The notes: generated by a model not told the origin, from the letters alone. 64,000 nt of DNA from Silanimonas sp044377035 (GCF_044377035.1 NZ_JBILJW010000014.1:26800-90799), one strand, 5' to 3'. Shown: positions 25,551 to 34,671, counted from the stretch's first letter. A program made the numbers and translations.

Positions 25551-28160
25551 TCAGAGGATCGCCTGATTGAAGTCGAAGTCGAGGGCGTCGGCGGCCTGCT
25601 GGACGAGGTTGCCCTGCACGAAGTCGACGCCGCTCATCCACAGCGTGGCGGCGGCCTGCGGGTCTTCGACGCCGTGGCCGATCACCTCGAGGCTGCGCCG
25701 GTGCGCGCGGTCGATGATGACCTTCAACTCGTCGCGGACGGCCGACGACAGCGCGCCGGTGGAGTACTTGCCGGCGAGCTTGATCAGCGAGAGCGGCAGC
25801 TGCTCCATCGTCGATTCGACCTCCGGGCCCGGCTCGAACTGCGACAGGCAGAACTGCACGCCGTCCGCCACCATCGCCGAGCAGAACTCACGCAGCGTGC
25901 CGGTGTGCACGCTGGCGTCGGAAAGCCGCATCTCGAGCACCAGCGAGGCGCCCGGCACGTCGAGGGCGCGCAATTCGTTGCGCAGCCATTCGGCATGGCC
26001 GCCATGCGCGAGCGTGTAGGGCGACTGGGTGACGAACAGCGTCATCGCCGCGCCGCGCTCGCGCGCCTTGGCGATCTTCGCGATCGATTCGCGCAGCACC
26101 CAGCGGTCGATCTCGACGATGAAGCCGGAACGCTCGGCGGCCGGGATCACCTCGGCGGCGGTCATGCGCTTGCCGCTGCTGGTGTCGAGGCGCAGCAGGG
26201 ACTGGTAGCGGCTGTCCTCGCCGCCGGCGACCGCGACGATCGGCTGGTAGAGCAGCGACAGGCGGCCATCGGTCATGGCTTTGCGCATGTCGTCGATCAG
26301 GGCCTTCTGGCGCTGCGCCTCTTCGGCGGCCAGCGGGCGGTAGAGGTCGATGCGGTCGGCACGCTTGCGCGCGTTGTGCGCGGTCTTCTCGACGGCGTTG
26401 AGCAGGGCGCCCGCGTCGGTGAATTCTTCCGCCAGCGGGGCGACGCCGGCGACGGCCGGGGTGATGACGCTCTGGTCGCCGAGGCGGAACTCGTGCGCGA
26501 CCAGCGCCTCGCGCAGCTGCACGCCGAGCATCAGCAGCTCGTCGGGGTCGAGGCTTGCGTCGAGCACGAGGAATCCGCCGTCCGCGAAGCGGCACAGCAT
26601 GCGTTCGCCGGCCAGCGGCTTGAGCAGGTCGAGGGCTTCGACGTGCAGGCGCTCGAACTGGCCGAGGCCAAGCCGCTCGCGCAGCTTGGCGATCGTCTCC
26701 ATCTCGAGGAACACCACGCCGCCGCGCGCCCTGCCTTCGGTGATGAGCTGGTCGATGCGGGCCATCATGCGGCCGCGTTCGACGATGCCGCTGTCGACGC
26801 TGCTGGCCACCGCCGCGCCGCCATCGGATTCGCGGTCGCGGATCTGCTGCACATCGCGGTAGCGGCGGATGCGGCCCTGCACGCTCGCGATCAGGTGCTT
26901 CGGGCGGATCGGCTTGGCCAGGAAGTCGTCGCCGCCGGCATCGATCGCGTTGAAGCGCACTTCCTCGTCCTGTTCGCCGGTGAGGAAGACGATCGGCGTA
27001 TGCGCGAACGCCTCGCGCTCGCGGATCAAGGCGGTGAGCTCGATGCCGTTCGCCACCGGCATGTGGAAGTCCATCAGGATCAGGTCGGGCTCGAAGGTGT
27101 CGAGCGTCGGCAGCACGTCGAGCGCGTCGAGGACGATGCGTGTGTCCATGCCGGCGTTGCGCAGCACGCCTTCGGCGAACAGGGCCTGGGCGCGGTCGTC
27201 CTCGACGATCAGCACGCGGTAGACCGGCTCGCCCGTGCTGAACAGGTCGCGCAGGCGGTTGGCCACGTCGATACCACCGTGCGGCCGGACCAGCACCGCG
27301 TCCATGCCGGCGCGGCGGGCCGAGAGCCGCGCCATCACGTCGTCGGTGTCGGTGATCAGCGCCATGCGGATCGGCTGGTTGGCGCGCATGCGGATCGGCT
27401 TCATCGCGTTGCCGATGCGCTCGATCGAGGCCGCATGCATGCGGTCGACGAGCACCACGTCCGCGGGCAGCGCCCCCATCAGTTCGACGAGCTCGTCGAT
27501 ATCCGACAGCGCGTCGACCTCGAACTGGCGGGAGCGCAGCTGCTCGGCCAGGGTCTCGGCCTCGCGGCTTTCGTCGGACAGGAGGTAAAGCCGCAGTGCG
27601 GTCATGGGCAGCGATCCATTGCCAAAACGAGGATTTTCGAGTGTAGACGCGTCAGCGGGGGTCGGGCGTGTACCAGAGGTGGGGAGCGGGGGGGGATTCA
27701 TGGGCATGGCCGGCACGCAACGGGACGGCGCGGCGTCGGCCACCCAGCGTCGCCAGAACCCCAGCGGCAGGGCTTCGCCGCGGGGCGGGTGCGGCAGCAT
27801 CACCAGGGAGCGCTCGAGCTCGTCGTGGCCGCCGGCGGGCAGCTGGTCGATCAGGGTCTCGAGCAGGGCACTGAACCGGGCGCCGAGGATCGGGTCCGGC
27901 AGGTCCTGTTTCTCCAGCGGGCGGGCGAGCGACTCGGCCAGCAGCAGTGCGGTGTCGACGGCGGGGCTGCGGCCAAGCGCGTGCAGGCCATGCACGAGGG
28001 GCCCCAGCTCTTCGCGGATCTGGGCGACGGCATTGATGTCCCAGCCGGTGCGCCGCGCACGACGCACGCGGCGTTCCAGCAGCCGGCAGCGATGGCGCAG
28101 CACGGGCGCGAGGTCTTCGGCCGCGATTCGGCCGGCTTCTAGGGCGGCGGCAACGGACAC
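25551..28160 (-). CDS. receiver protein with degenerate GGDEF and EAL domains (c-di-GMP scaffold/receptor)
   Basis: Up to 869 residues from a GTG start. Order: helical domain (~1-130), Pro-rich linker, pseudo-receiver (~187-300), intact receiver (LIVEDDRA, LMDFHMPVANG, LAKPI), GGDEF-like domain whose signature reads FADGGF, and EAL-like domain where EAL is QSL and DDFG is SQFE. Both enzymatic sites are lost, so it should bind rather than make or cut c-di-GMP, reminiscent of FimX-type proteins. An alternative start at 27605 (MTALRLYLL) would remove the helical domain; the DNA just before it is unusually AT-rich for the region. The hybrid kinase gene follows by one base. Confidence 0.85.
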   Translation of the reverse strand: MSVAAALEAGRIAAEDLAPVLRHRCRLLERRVRRARRTGWDINAVAQIREELGPLVHGLHALGRSPAVDTALLLAESLARPLEKQDLPDPILGARFSALLETLIDQLPAGGHDELERSLVMLPHPPRGEALPLGFWRRWVADAAPSRCVPAMPMNPPPLPTSGTRPTPADASTLENPRFGNGSLPMTALRLYLLSDESREAETLAEQLRSRQFEVDALSDIDELVELMGALPADVVLVDRMHAASIERIGNAMKPIRMRANQPIRMALITDTDDVMARLSARRAGMDAVLVRPHGGIDVANRLRDLFSTGEPVYRVLIVEDDRAQALFAEGVLRNAGMDTRIVLDALDVLPTLDTFEPDLILMDFHMPVANGIELTALIREREAFAHTPIVFLTGEQDEEVRFNAIDAGGDDFLAKPIRPKHLIASVQGRIRRYRDVQQIRDRESDGGAAVASSVDSGIVERGRMMARIDQLITEGRARGGVVFLEMETIAKLRERLGLGQFERLHVEALDLLKPLAGERMLCRFADGGFLVLDASLDPDELLMLGVQLREALVAHEFRLGDQSVITPAVAGVAPLAEEFTDAGALLNAVEKTAHNARKRADRIDLYRPLAAEEAQRQKALIDDMRKAMTDGRLSLLYQPIVAVAGGEDSRYQSLLRLDTSSGKRMTAAEVIPAAERSGFIVEIDRWVLRESIAKIAKARERGAAMTLFVTQSPYTLAHGGHAEWLRNELRALDVPGASLVLEMRLSDASVHTGTLREFCSAMVADGVQFCLSQFEPGPEVESTMEQLPLSLIKLAGKYSTGALSSAVRDELKVIIDRAHRRSLEVIGHGVEDPQAAATLWMSGVDFVQGNLVQQAADALDFDFNQAIL

Positions 28161-28233
28161 GGGCGGCGGGCTCCAAGGGGTGCCCTCATTGTTGGTCGCC
28201 CCCCGGAACGCGGCAATCCGCGTTCATCAAGAT

Positions 28234-28827
28234 TCACACTTGTGACGCGGTTCGCGTTTTGTTTTCTTGTCTTTTGCTGAAGCCGCGGACCAGCCGCCAG
28301 CCCAAGTAGAGCCCGCCGGCCGTGAAAACGAGCAGCAGCGCGGCTGCCAGGACCGGCGCGAGCAGGGTCAGGGTCAGGCCGCCGACGGCCACGGCGTCCT
28401 CCGTGCCCGAGGCCACCCAGTTGGAGACCGGTTCCGGCGAGGCGTTGATGGCCACGCGGGTGCTGCTCTTTAGCGTGTGGGTGGAGAGCGCCGCGGCACC
28501 GCCGAGGGCGGCTGCGGCGACGCTCCATTCGCCATCCGGCGCGAACGCGGCCGAGGCCAGGAAAGCGCCGGCCGGCACGCGGGCGAGCGTGTTCACGAGG
28601 TCCCAGGCGGAGTCGACGCCGGGGATCTTGTCGGCGAAGAACTCGACCACGGCGAGGGCGCCGGCCGTGCCCAGCACCCACGGAGAGGTGACGACGTCCA
28701 TCCCGGCGGGCAGGGCCACCCAGCCGAGCAGGGCGGCGATGCCGACGCCGAACACGGTGAGGTAGGCGCGGACGCCGGCCAGGCAGGCGAGGGCGAGGCC
28801 AAGGGCGAACAGGGGCGCTTCGGGCAT
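28234..28827 (-). CDS. DUF4126 family membrane protein
   Basis: 197 residues with several glycine/alanine-rich hydrophobic helices (LALGLALACLAGVRAYLTVF, VLGTAGALAVVEFFADKIPG, LLLVFTAGGLYLGWRL) and the family motif FFADKIPGVDSAWD near the middle. Inner-membrane protein of unknown function. It ends in a short basic tail. An 8-bp hairpin just after the stop (28206-28225) may slow transcription before the scaffold gene but has no T-run. Confidence 0.85.
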   Translation of the reverse strand: MPEAPLFALGLALACLAGVRAYLTVFGVGIAALLGWVALPAGMDVVTSPWVLGTAGALAVVEFFADKIPGVDSAWDLVNTLARVPAGAFLASAAFAPDGEWSVAAAALGGAAALSTHTLKSSTRVAINASPEPVSNWVASGTEDAVAVGGLTLTLLAPVLAAALLLVFTAGGLYLGWRLVRGFSKRQENKTRTASQV

Positions 28828-28878
28828 GGCGGCACTCCACGGGGCGGCGGGGGACGGCCGGAGTATGGAAGTGATCGC

Positions 28879-28908
28879 TTGACCCTGCCTGAAGGGGGCC
28901 GCTATACC
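28879..28908 (+). promoter_or_regulatory. putative sigma-70 promoter for the DUF6776-bactofilin-erpA-nudC row
   Basis: TTGACC, 18-base spacer, TATACC, about 27 bases before the GTG start of the first gene. Confidence 0.45.
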
Positions 28909-28934
28909 GGTCGCCCCCGTGCCGGATCCGAGCC

Positions 28935-29660
28935 GTGAGCCACCAACGCGACGACGATTCCCGCTTCATCGTGGTGCCCCGCCGCGCTTCCGACCGCTTG
29001 CGCCGCTGGGCCGTGCTCGTCGGTTGGCCGCTGTCGCTGCTGGCGCTGTGGGCTTGGATGGCCTGGCGCGCCGAGCCGGCCCTCACGGACCTGCGGGCCG
29101 AGCACGGCGAGTTGCTGAAGGTGCACGCCGAGGCGCGTGCCGAACTGGTAACCGCCAGGCAGCAGGTCGCGACGCTGTCGCGCTCCGAGCAGATCAGCCG
29201 CGCGGCGAACCTCGAGGTGCAGGAGACCCTGGCCGAGCGCGACGAGGAGATCGCCGCCCTGCGCGCCGACGTGGCCTTCTATGAACGACTGGTGGGCGCC
29301 ACCGGGCAACGCCGTGGCCTCTCGGTGCACGCAGCCGAGTTCCAGCCGGAAGCTGGCGGCAGCTGGCGCTACACCCTGACCTTGACGCAGAACCTCAATC
29401 GCGGCGCGATCAGCGCCGGACGCCTGCGATTCGCCGTGGAAGGCGTGGCCGGTGGGGCCCTGAAAACCGTCGACTGGGACACGTTGCGGCAGGCCGACAA
29501 GGCCCCGGGGCAGGCGTATTCTTTCCGCTACTTCCAGAAGCTCGAAGGCAGCATCGTGCTGCCGGCTGGCTTCACCCCGCAGCGCGTCCGTGTGACCCTG
29601 GACGGCGGCGGTGGCCCGATCGACGCCACCCTGCCCTGGCAGGGCGGCGCGGCCCCCTGA
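28935..29660 (+). CDS. DUF6776 family membrane-anchored coiled-coil protein
   Basis: 241 residues. One membrane helix (~25-45, WAVLVGWPLSLLALWAWMAW) is followed by a coiled coil (~50-120) and a beta-rich periplasmic domain (SWRYTLTLTQNLNRGAISAG ... GSIVLPAGFTPQRVRVTLDG). Usually found next to a bactofilin and erpA, as here, so a role at the cell envelope or in shape is suspected but unproven. GTG start; the next gene follows after 21 bases. Confidence 0.75.
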   Translation: MSHQRDDDSRFIVVPRRASDRLRRWAVLVGWPLSLLALWAWMAWRAEPALTDLRAEHGELLKVHAEARAELVTARQQVATLSRSEQISRAANLEVQETLAERDEEIAALRADVAFYERLVGATGQRRGLSVHAAEFQPEAGGSWRYTLTLTQNLNRGAISAGRLRFAVEGVAGGALKTVDWDTLRQADKAPGQAYSFRYFQKLEGSIVLPAGFTPQRVRVTLDGGGGPIDATLPWQGGAAP

Positions 29661-29681
29661 TTCCCCCCAAAGGATCGTCCC

Positions 29682-30146
29682 ATGCTCGGTTTCGGTGATT
29701 CCAAGGCCCGCGCGCCCCGCGCCGGCGGCAGTGTCGACACGCTCATCGGCCCGCAGGTGGTGCTGCGCGGCGACGTGCAGTTCGCCGGTGGCCTGTACCT
29801 CGAAGGCCAGCTGATCGGTCGCGCGCTGGCCGAGGCCGGCGCCGAGGCGACGATCACCGTGGCAGCCCGGGGGCGCGTCGAGGGCGAGCTGCATGCGCCG
29901 GTGATCGTCATCAACGGCTTCGTGAAGGGCGACGTGCACGCCTTCGAACGCCTCGAGCTGGGCCCGGAAGCCCGCGTCGAGGGCAACCTCCATTACGCCG
30001 TCATCGAGATGGCCGCCGGTGCCGCGGTGACGGGGCAGCTCGTGCATGTCGCGGCCAAGGGCGCCGTGGTGCCCGTGGATTCAGTCGGCGGCAAGCCAGC
30101 CTCGTCGCCCCGCACCACCGCCGAGCGCGAAGCGACGCCGGCCTGA
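29682..30146 (+). CDS. bactofilin (polymer-forming cytoskeletal protein)
   Basis: 154 residues with the bactofilin beta-helix core (~18-115): SVDTLIGPQVVLRGDVQFAG, LYLEGQLIGR, GRVEGELHAPVIVINGFVKG, ARVEGNLHYAVIEM, flanked by disordered tails. Such proteins polymerise without nucleotide and locate wall-remodelling or stalk enzymes. AAGGA seven bases before the ATG. The upstream DUF6776 membrane protein may be its envelope partner. Confidence 0.93.
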   Translation: MLGFGDSKARAPRAGGSVDTLIGPQVVLRGDVQFAGGLYLEGQLIGRALAEAGAEATITVAARGRVEGELHAPVIVINGFVKGDVHAFERLELGPEARVEGNLHYAVIEMAAGAAVTGQLVHVAAKGAVVPVDSVGGKPASSPRTTAEREATPA

Positions 30147-30187
30147 CGGGCGACGTGCTTGAATCCGACGTCGCCGAACGCCACCTC

Positions 30188-30550
30188 ATGCCCATGACCA
30201 CGCCCAGCTACCAGGATCTCGATGCCCCCTTGGGCTTCACGCCGGCCGCCGCGGCCAAGGTCGCCGCGCTGATCGCTGACGAGGGCAATGCCGAACTGAA
30301 GCTGCGCGTCTACATCACCGGCGGCGGCTGCTCGGGCTTCCAATACGGCTTCGAGTTCGACGAGGCCAGCAACGAGGACGACGTTGCCGTGCACCGCGAT
30401 GGCGTCACCCTCGTCGTCGACCCGCTGAGCCTGCAGTACCTGATGGGCGCCGAGGTCGACTACCGCGAAAGCCTCGCGGGGTCGCAGTTCGTCATCCGCA
30501 ACCCGAACGCCAAGACCACCTGCGGCTGCGGCAGCAGCTTCTCGGTGTGA
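30188..30550 (+). CDS. erpA: iron-sulfur cluster insertion protein ErpA
   Basis: 120 residues, A-type carrier with the three conserved cysteines: GGGCSGFQYGFEFD and TTCGCGSSFSV. It receives [Fe-S] clusters from the assembly scaffold and passes them to apo-enzymes, including isoprenoid and respiratory proteins. MTTPSYQD two codons downstream is an alternative start. Its stop overlaps the nudC start. Confidence 0.93.
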   Translation: MPMTTPSYQDLDAPLGFTPAAAAKVAALIADEGNAELKLRVYITGGGCSGFQYGFEFDEASNEDDVAVHRDGVTLVVDPLSLQYLMGAEVDYRESLAGSQFVIRNPNAKTTCGCGSSFSV

Positions 30551-31440
30551 GCCTCTCGGGCTTCGCTTTCGTCGACGGCGGCTTCGACCGCGCCGCACAC
30601 CTTCGCTCCTCCACCGAGGCCCTCGACGCCGCTTGGCCCGAAGCCAGGGTGCTGCGCCTCGACGCCGAATCGCGCAGCCTCGAGGAGGGCGAGTTCGCCG
30701 ATTGGCCCCACGGCGAAGCCTTGGCCAGCGAGCGCCCCGAGGATGCGGCCTTCATCGGTCTGGTCGACGGCATGCCCTGTTTCGCCTGGGAGCGTCTGGC
30801 CGAAGGCGCCCCCACCGTCGACCTGCGCCGCGCCGGCCTGCAGTGGCCGGGCCGCGAGGCCGCCCTGTTCGCGGCGGCCGCAGGCCTGTTGAACTGGCAG
30901 CGTCGCGCGCGCTTCTGCGGTGCCTGCGGCGGCGCCGTCGAGCGTCGGCAGGCGGGTTGGTCGGCGCGCTGCCCCGCTTGCGGCCTCGAGGCCTACCCAC
31001 GCACCGACCCCGCCATCATCGTGGCGGTCAGCTCCGGTGATCGGCTCCTGCTTGGGCGGCAGCGCAGCTGGCCCCCGGGCCGCTGGTCGGTGGTGGCCGG
31101 CTTCGTCGAGCCCGGCGAGTCCCTGGCCCAAGCCGTGCGCCGCGAGGTCTTCGAGGAAACCCGCGTCGAGGTGGGCGCCGTGCGCTACGCCGGCGACCAG
31201 CCCTGGCCCTTTCCGATGGCGCTGATGCTCGGCTTCCATGCCGAAGCCGCGGCCGATGCCCCTGCGCCGGAGGTGGACGATGAACTCGAGGCCGCGCGCT
31301 GGTTCTCCCGCGAGGAGGTTGCCGCCGGACTCGCGGCGGGCGACACGCCGCGCGGCGCCGAGCCGCCGCCGCTGGCGTTCGCGCCCCGGCTCTCGATCGC
31401 CCGCGCCCTGATCGAAGCCTGGGCCGACGGCACGGCCTGA
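30547..31440 (+). CDS. nudC: NAD(+)/NADH diphosphatase (Nudix)
   Basis: 297 residues: N-terminal NUDIX-like domain, a four-cysteine zinc ribbon (FCGACGG ... RCPACGLEAYPRTDP) and a Nudix domain GFVEPGESLAQAVRREVFEE-TRV. The family QPWPFP motif is present (DQPWPFPMAL). Hydrolyses NAD(H) to NMN(H) and AMP and can remove NAD caps from RNA. The Gly of the Nudix consensus EExG is Arg here, which is unusual. The GTG start overlaps the erpA stop as GTGA, so it is translated by coupling. Confidence 0.9.
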   Translation: MSLSGFAFVDGGFDRAAHLRSSTEALDAAWPEARVLRLDAESRSLEEGEFADWPHGEALASERPEDAAFIGLVDGMPCFAWERLAEGAPTVDLRRAGLQWPGREAALFAAAAGLLNWQRRARFCGACGGAVERRQAGWSARCPACGLEAYPRTDPAIIVAVSSGDRLLLGRQRSWPPGRWSVVAGFVEPGESLAQAVRREVFEETRVEVGAVRYAGDQPWPFPMALMLGFHAEAAADAPAPEVDDELEAARWFSREEVAAGLAAGDTPRGAEPPPLAFAPRLSIARALIEAWADGTA

Positions 31441-31511
31441 GGCCACCGCACGAGCCCTTCGCGCCCGCGCGCTAGACTCCCCCTCCGCACGCGCCGTCGC
31501 CTCAAGACCGG

Positions 31512-32384
31512 ATGTCCATCACCCTCGTCGCCGTCATCGCCGCCCTGCTGCTCGGCCATTTCGCCAAGCCGCTGGCCGCGCTTCGCCACCACGATGGCTT
31601 CGTCGCCTGGTTGGGCGTGCTGGGCGCCGAGGGCGGCAGCCTGCGTCGCGCCGCGCTCTGGTTCGGCCTCGGCCTGCCGCTGGTCCTGCTCGCCGCGCTG
31701 CAGTGGTGGCTCTCGGGCTGGGCCTACGGCCTGCCGAGCCTGCTGCTCGGCATCGCGGCGGTGTTCTACGCCTGGGGCCCGCGCGATCTTGATCTCGATG
31801 TCGAAGCGGTCATCGAAGCCGACGGCACCGAGGCCCGGCGCGAGGCGGCCAAGCCGCTGTTCCCGCAGCGCGACGATGCGGTCATCGAGGGCGGCCCTCT
31901 GGTGGAAGCAGTCTTCCGCTGCGCTTTGTGGCGCTGGTTCGGGCCGCTGTTCTGGTTCTTCGTGCTCGGGCCGGTCGGCGCGGTCGGCTACCGGCTGGTG
32001 GCGCTGTCGGCGCAGGGCGCGGCGCAGCAGCGCCTGCCGGAAGCCCAGCGCGGCACCGCGAGCGTCCTGCTCGGCGTGCTCGATTGGCCGGTGGCGCAGT
32101 TGATGACGCTGACGCTCGCGCTGGCCGCGGATTTCGACGCGGTGATCGGCGCCTGGCGTCGCTGGCATGCCGACGGCGTGCGTCTCGGCCTTGGGCACCT
32201 GGAAGCCGCCGCGCGGGTGAGCGTGGCCGTCGAACTCGCCGAGGAAGAGGCCTATGCGGCTGATGGCCCGGCGCAGGCCCCCGCGCTGCTGGAACTGCGC
32301 GATGCGATGAGCCTCGTGTGGCGCATCCTGGTGATCTGGATGGGCGTGCTGGCGCTGTTCGTCGTGGCGGGGTTTGTCGGGTAG
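31512..32384 (+). CDS. ampE: AmpE-like inner-membrane protein
   Basis: 290 residues, close to the 284 of E. coli AmpE. Begins MSITLVAVIAALLLGH and carries about four membrane helices, including the family-typical WRWFGPLFWFFVLGPVGAVG YRL stretch and a C-terminal VWRILVIWMGVLALFVVAGF. AmpE resembles CbiB and acts, with AmpD, on signalling between wall recycling and beta-lactamase induction. Here ampD is not adjacent, so the role is inferred from family only. Confidence 0.8.
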   Translation: MSITLVAVIAALLLGHFAKPLAALRHHDGFVAWLGVLGAEGGSLRRAALWFGLGLPLVLLAALQWWLSGWAYGLPSLLLGIAAVFYAWGPRDLDLDVEAVIEADGTEARREAAKPLFPQRDDAVIEGGPLVEAVFRCALWRWFGPLFWFFVLGPVGAVGYRLVALSAQGAAQQRLPEAQRGTASVLLGVLDWPVAQLMTLTLALAADFDAVIGAWRRWHADGVRLGLGHLEAAARVSVAVELAEEEAYAADGPAQAPALLELRDAMSLVWRILVIWMGVLALFVVAGFVG

Positions 32385-32754
32385 CGGCCCGACACCGACG
32401 CCGTGGCGCCTGCCTCGCGTGATGGCGGGCCGCTTTCCGCGGACCCGGGGCGGTCCTGCCCCGAGCCGCGCGCTCGCCATCCATGGCTCGCTGGTCGCTG
32501 GCCCGCCATCCCTCGAGCGCGGCGCTCCTCCGCATTCGCCGCGAACCCGATGCGCCGTCGCGAGGCCGGCATGCGAGGCGAATAAGGAGCCCCGGCCGAT
32601 CGACCAGACGCAAGCCGCGAAGCGGTGGCGCAGGGATGCGCCATCCGGCCGAGGGTCAGGATGACCCCTTCGGCCGGACCGTCGGGTTTCTTGCCTCGAA
32701 AGTCACGGGGCGGGCCAGCCGCGCATGCCGGCCTCGCGATCGGGCAGCGGGCCG
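32385..32754. repeat. gene-free stretch resembling an Xanthomonadaceae intergenic repeat
   Basis: 370 bases without a convincing gene. Open frames in it are arginine/proline/serine-rich on both strands (for example RRIGFAANAEERRARGMAGQ on the reverse), the kind of spurious protein often annotated from repeated intergenic DNA in Lysobacter relatives. It contains short palindromes and one large hairpin. No second copy was noticed in this window, so the repeat status is an inference. Confidence 0.4.
32644..32678. repeat. long hairpin inside the intergenic stretch
   Basis: TCCGGCCGA-GGGTCA / TGACCC-(CT)-TCGGCCGGA: a 15-bp stem with a two-base bulge and a three-base loop. It may act as a transcription end for ampE although it lies 260 bases beyond it, or as part of a mobile repeat. 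Confidence 0.55.
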
Positions 32755-34671
32755 TTATGCCGAATCACCGCGCAGCGCGCGCACCTTTTCCTCGAGCAGG
32801 GCCGCAGTGGCGGTCTCGCCCGGCACCGCCGTTGTCGCCTCGATGCCGATCGCGGCGCGGAAGCGGCGCGGGAGGCGCATGCGGCCCATCGCGGTGTCGC
32901 GGCGGCTGAACAGGCTGCCCCAGAGGTTCTTCAGCGCCATCGGCACCACCGGCACCGCGCGACGGGCGAGGATTTTCTCGACGCCGGGGCGGAACGTCGC
33001 GATCTCGCCGTCCTTCGTCAGCCCGCCCTCGGGGAAGATGCCGACGAGCTCGCCGTTCGCGAGCGCCGCGTCGATGCGGTCGAAGGCGCGCTGCATCAGT
33101 TCGGGGTCCTCCTTGCTTCCTGCGATGGGGATCGCACCCGCCGCGCGGAACACCCAGTTCATGACCGGAATGCGGAAGATCTTGTAGTACATGACGAACT
33201 TCACCGGGCGCGGGATGGCGCCGGCCAGCAGCAGGGCGTCCATGTAGCCGACGTGGTTGCAGACCACGAGAGCCGCGCCTTCGTCGGGGATGTTCTCCTC
33301 GATGCCCTTGGTGTCGATGCGGTACATGGCGAGCGTCGCCAGCCACACCAGGAAGCGCATCAGGAACTCGGGCACGAGGCTGAAGATGTAGATCGCCACG
33401 ACCGCGTTCAGCGCCGCGGTGACCAGGAAGAGCTCGGGGATCGACAGGCCCACCGGGCCAAGCAGCAACACCGCGAGCCCCGCTGCGATCACGATGAAGA
33501 GGGCGTTGACGATGTTGTTGGCCGCAATGACGCGCGAGAGCTGCTCGCGCGGCGCGCGTTGCTGCACCAAGGCGAACAGCGGCACGATGAAGAAGCCGCC
33601 GAAGACGCCGATCAGCGCGAGGTCGATGGCGATGCGCACGCTGCCTTCGGCCGCCAGGAAGCCGCGCCAGTCGAGCGCGCTGGCGCTTCCGGCTGCGACC
33701 TCGAGGGCGTGCGCGCTGGCCTGCGGCTGGGCCAGCCACAGGTCGACGCCGAACACCGTCATGCCGATGGCGCCCAGCGGCACGAGGCCGATCTCGACGG
33801 TGCGGCGCGACAGCGTTTCGCACAGCAGTGACCCGAGCCCGATACCCAGCGAGAACAGCGTCAGCAGCAGCGGGATCACCGTCGCATCGCCGCCGAGCAC
33901 ATCGAGGGCGTACTTCGGCAACTGTGCGAGGAACAGCGCGCCGAAGAAGAAGAACCAGCTGATGCCGAGCACCGAGTTCAGCACCGCGCGCTGGCCCTTC
34001 AGCGTGGCCAGCGTCGAGAGCGTGGCGCGCAGCGGGTTGCGGTCGATGGTGAGGTCGGGTGCGGTGGCCGGGGCTTCGGGGACGAAGCGCGCGGCGACAT
34101 AGCCGGCGACGGCGATGGCGATGACCGCCAGCGAGGCGAGGAAGGGGCCCTGTTCGTACTCGCTGATCAGCACGCCGCCGAAGATCGTGCCGACCAGGAT
34201 GGCGAGGAAGGTGCCCGTCTCGACGAGGCCGTTGCCGCCGGTGAGCTCTTCGGGTTTCAGGGCCTGCGGCAGGATCGCGTACTTGATCGGTCCGAACAGG
34301 GTGCTCTGCGCGCCGAGCAGGAACAGCACGCCGAGCAGGAAGGGCAGCGAATCGAGCCAGAAGCCGACGGCCGCGAGCACGGCGATGACGATCTCCAGCA
34401 GCTTGATGCGGCGGATCGAGCGCGCCTTCTCGTACTTCTCGGCCCATTGACCGGCGGTGGCCGAGAACAGGAAGAAGGGGAGGATGAACAGCGCGCTGGC
34501 GAGGTTCGCCCACAGACTGCGCTCGTCGCTGCTCAGCCCCACCGCCTTGACGGTGACGAGGATGACCAGCGCCTGCTTGAAGACGTTGTCGTTGAACGCA
34601 CCCAGCGACTGCGCGAGGAAGAACGGGGCGAAGCGGCGTTGGGAAAGCAGTGCGAACTGGCTGTGCGACAT
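32755..34671 (-). CDS. MFS transporter fused to a PlsC-type acyltransferase (LplT-Aas-like, no ligase)
   Basis: 638 residues from MSHSQFALLSQRRFAPFFLA. Residues ~1-440 are a 12-helix major-facilitator transporter similar to the lysophospholipid transporter LplT (FNDNVFKQALVILV). Residues ~450-635 are a PlsC acyltransferase with catalytic N-H-x4-D (NHVGYMD, ~472) and FPEGGLTKDG (~546). In the LplT-Aas system the pair flips and re-acylates lysophospholipids at the inner membrane; the acyl-ACP ligase domain of Aas is missing, so this form must use acyl-ACP or acyl-CoA made elsewhere. Confidence 0.88.
   Translation of the reverse strand: MSHSQFALLSQRRFAPFFLAQSLGAFNDNVFKQALVILVTVKAVGLSSDERSLWANLASALFILPFFLFSATAGQWAEKYEKARSIRRIKLLEIVIAVLAAVGFWLDSLPFLLGVLFLLGAQSTLFGPIKYAILPQALKPEELTGGNGLVETGTFLAILVGTIFGGVLISEYEQGPFLASLAVIAIAVAGYVAARFVPEAPATAPDLTIDRNPLRATLSTLATLKGQRAVLNSVLGISWFFFFGALFLAQLPKYALDVLGGDATVIPLLLTLFSLGIGLGSLLCETLSRRTVEIGLVPLGAIGMTVFGVDLWLAQPQASAHALEVAAGSASALDWRGFLAAEGSVRIAIDLALIGVFGGFFIVPLFALVQQRAPREQLSRVIAANNIVNALFIVIAAGLAVLLLGPVGLSIPELFLVTAALNAVVAIYIFSLVPEFLMRFLVWLATLAMYRIDTKGIEENIPDEGAALVVCNHVGYMDALLLAGAIPRPVKFVMYYKIFRIPVMNWVFRAAGAIPIAGSKEDPELMQRAFDRIDAALANGELVGIFPEGGLTKDGEIATFRPGVEKILARRAVPVVPMALKNLWGSLFSRRDTAMGRMRLPRRFRAAIGIEATTAVPGETATAALLEEKVRALRGDSA

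Noticed and set aside
28206..28225. Terminator after the DUF4126 gene
   Set aside because: There is an 8-bp hairpin (GAACGCGG / CCGCGTTC) but it is followed by G/C-rich sequence without Ts, so it was only mentioned in the gene entry.
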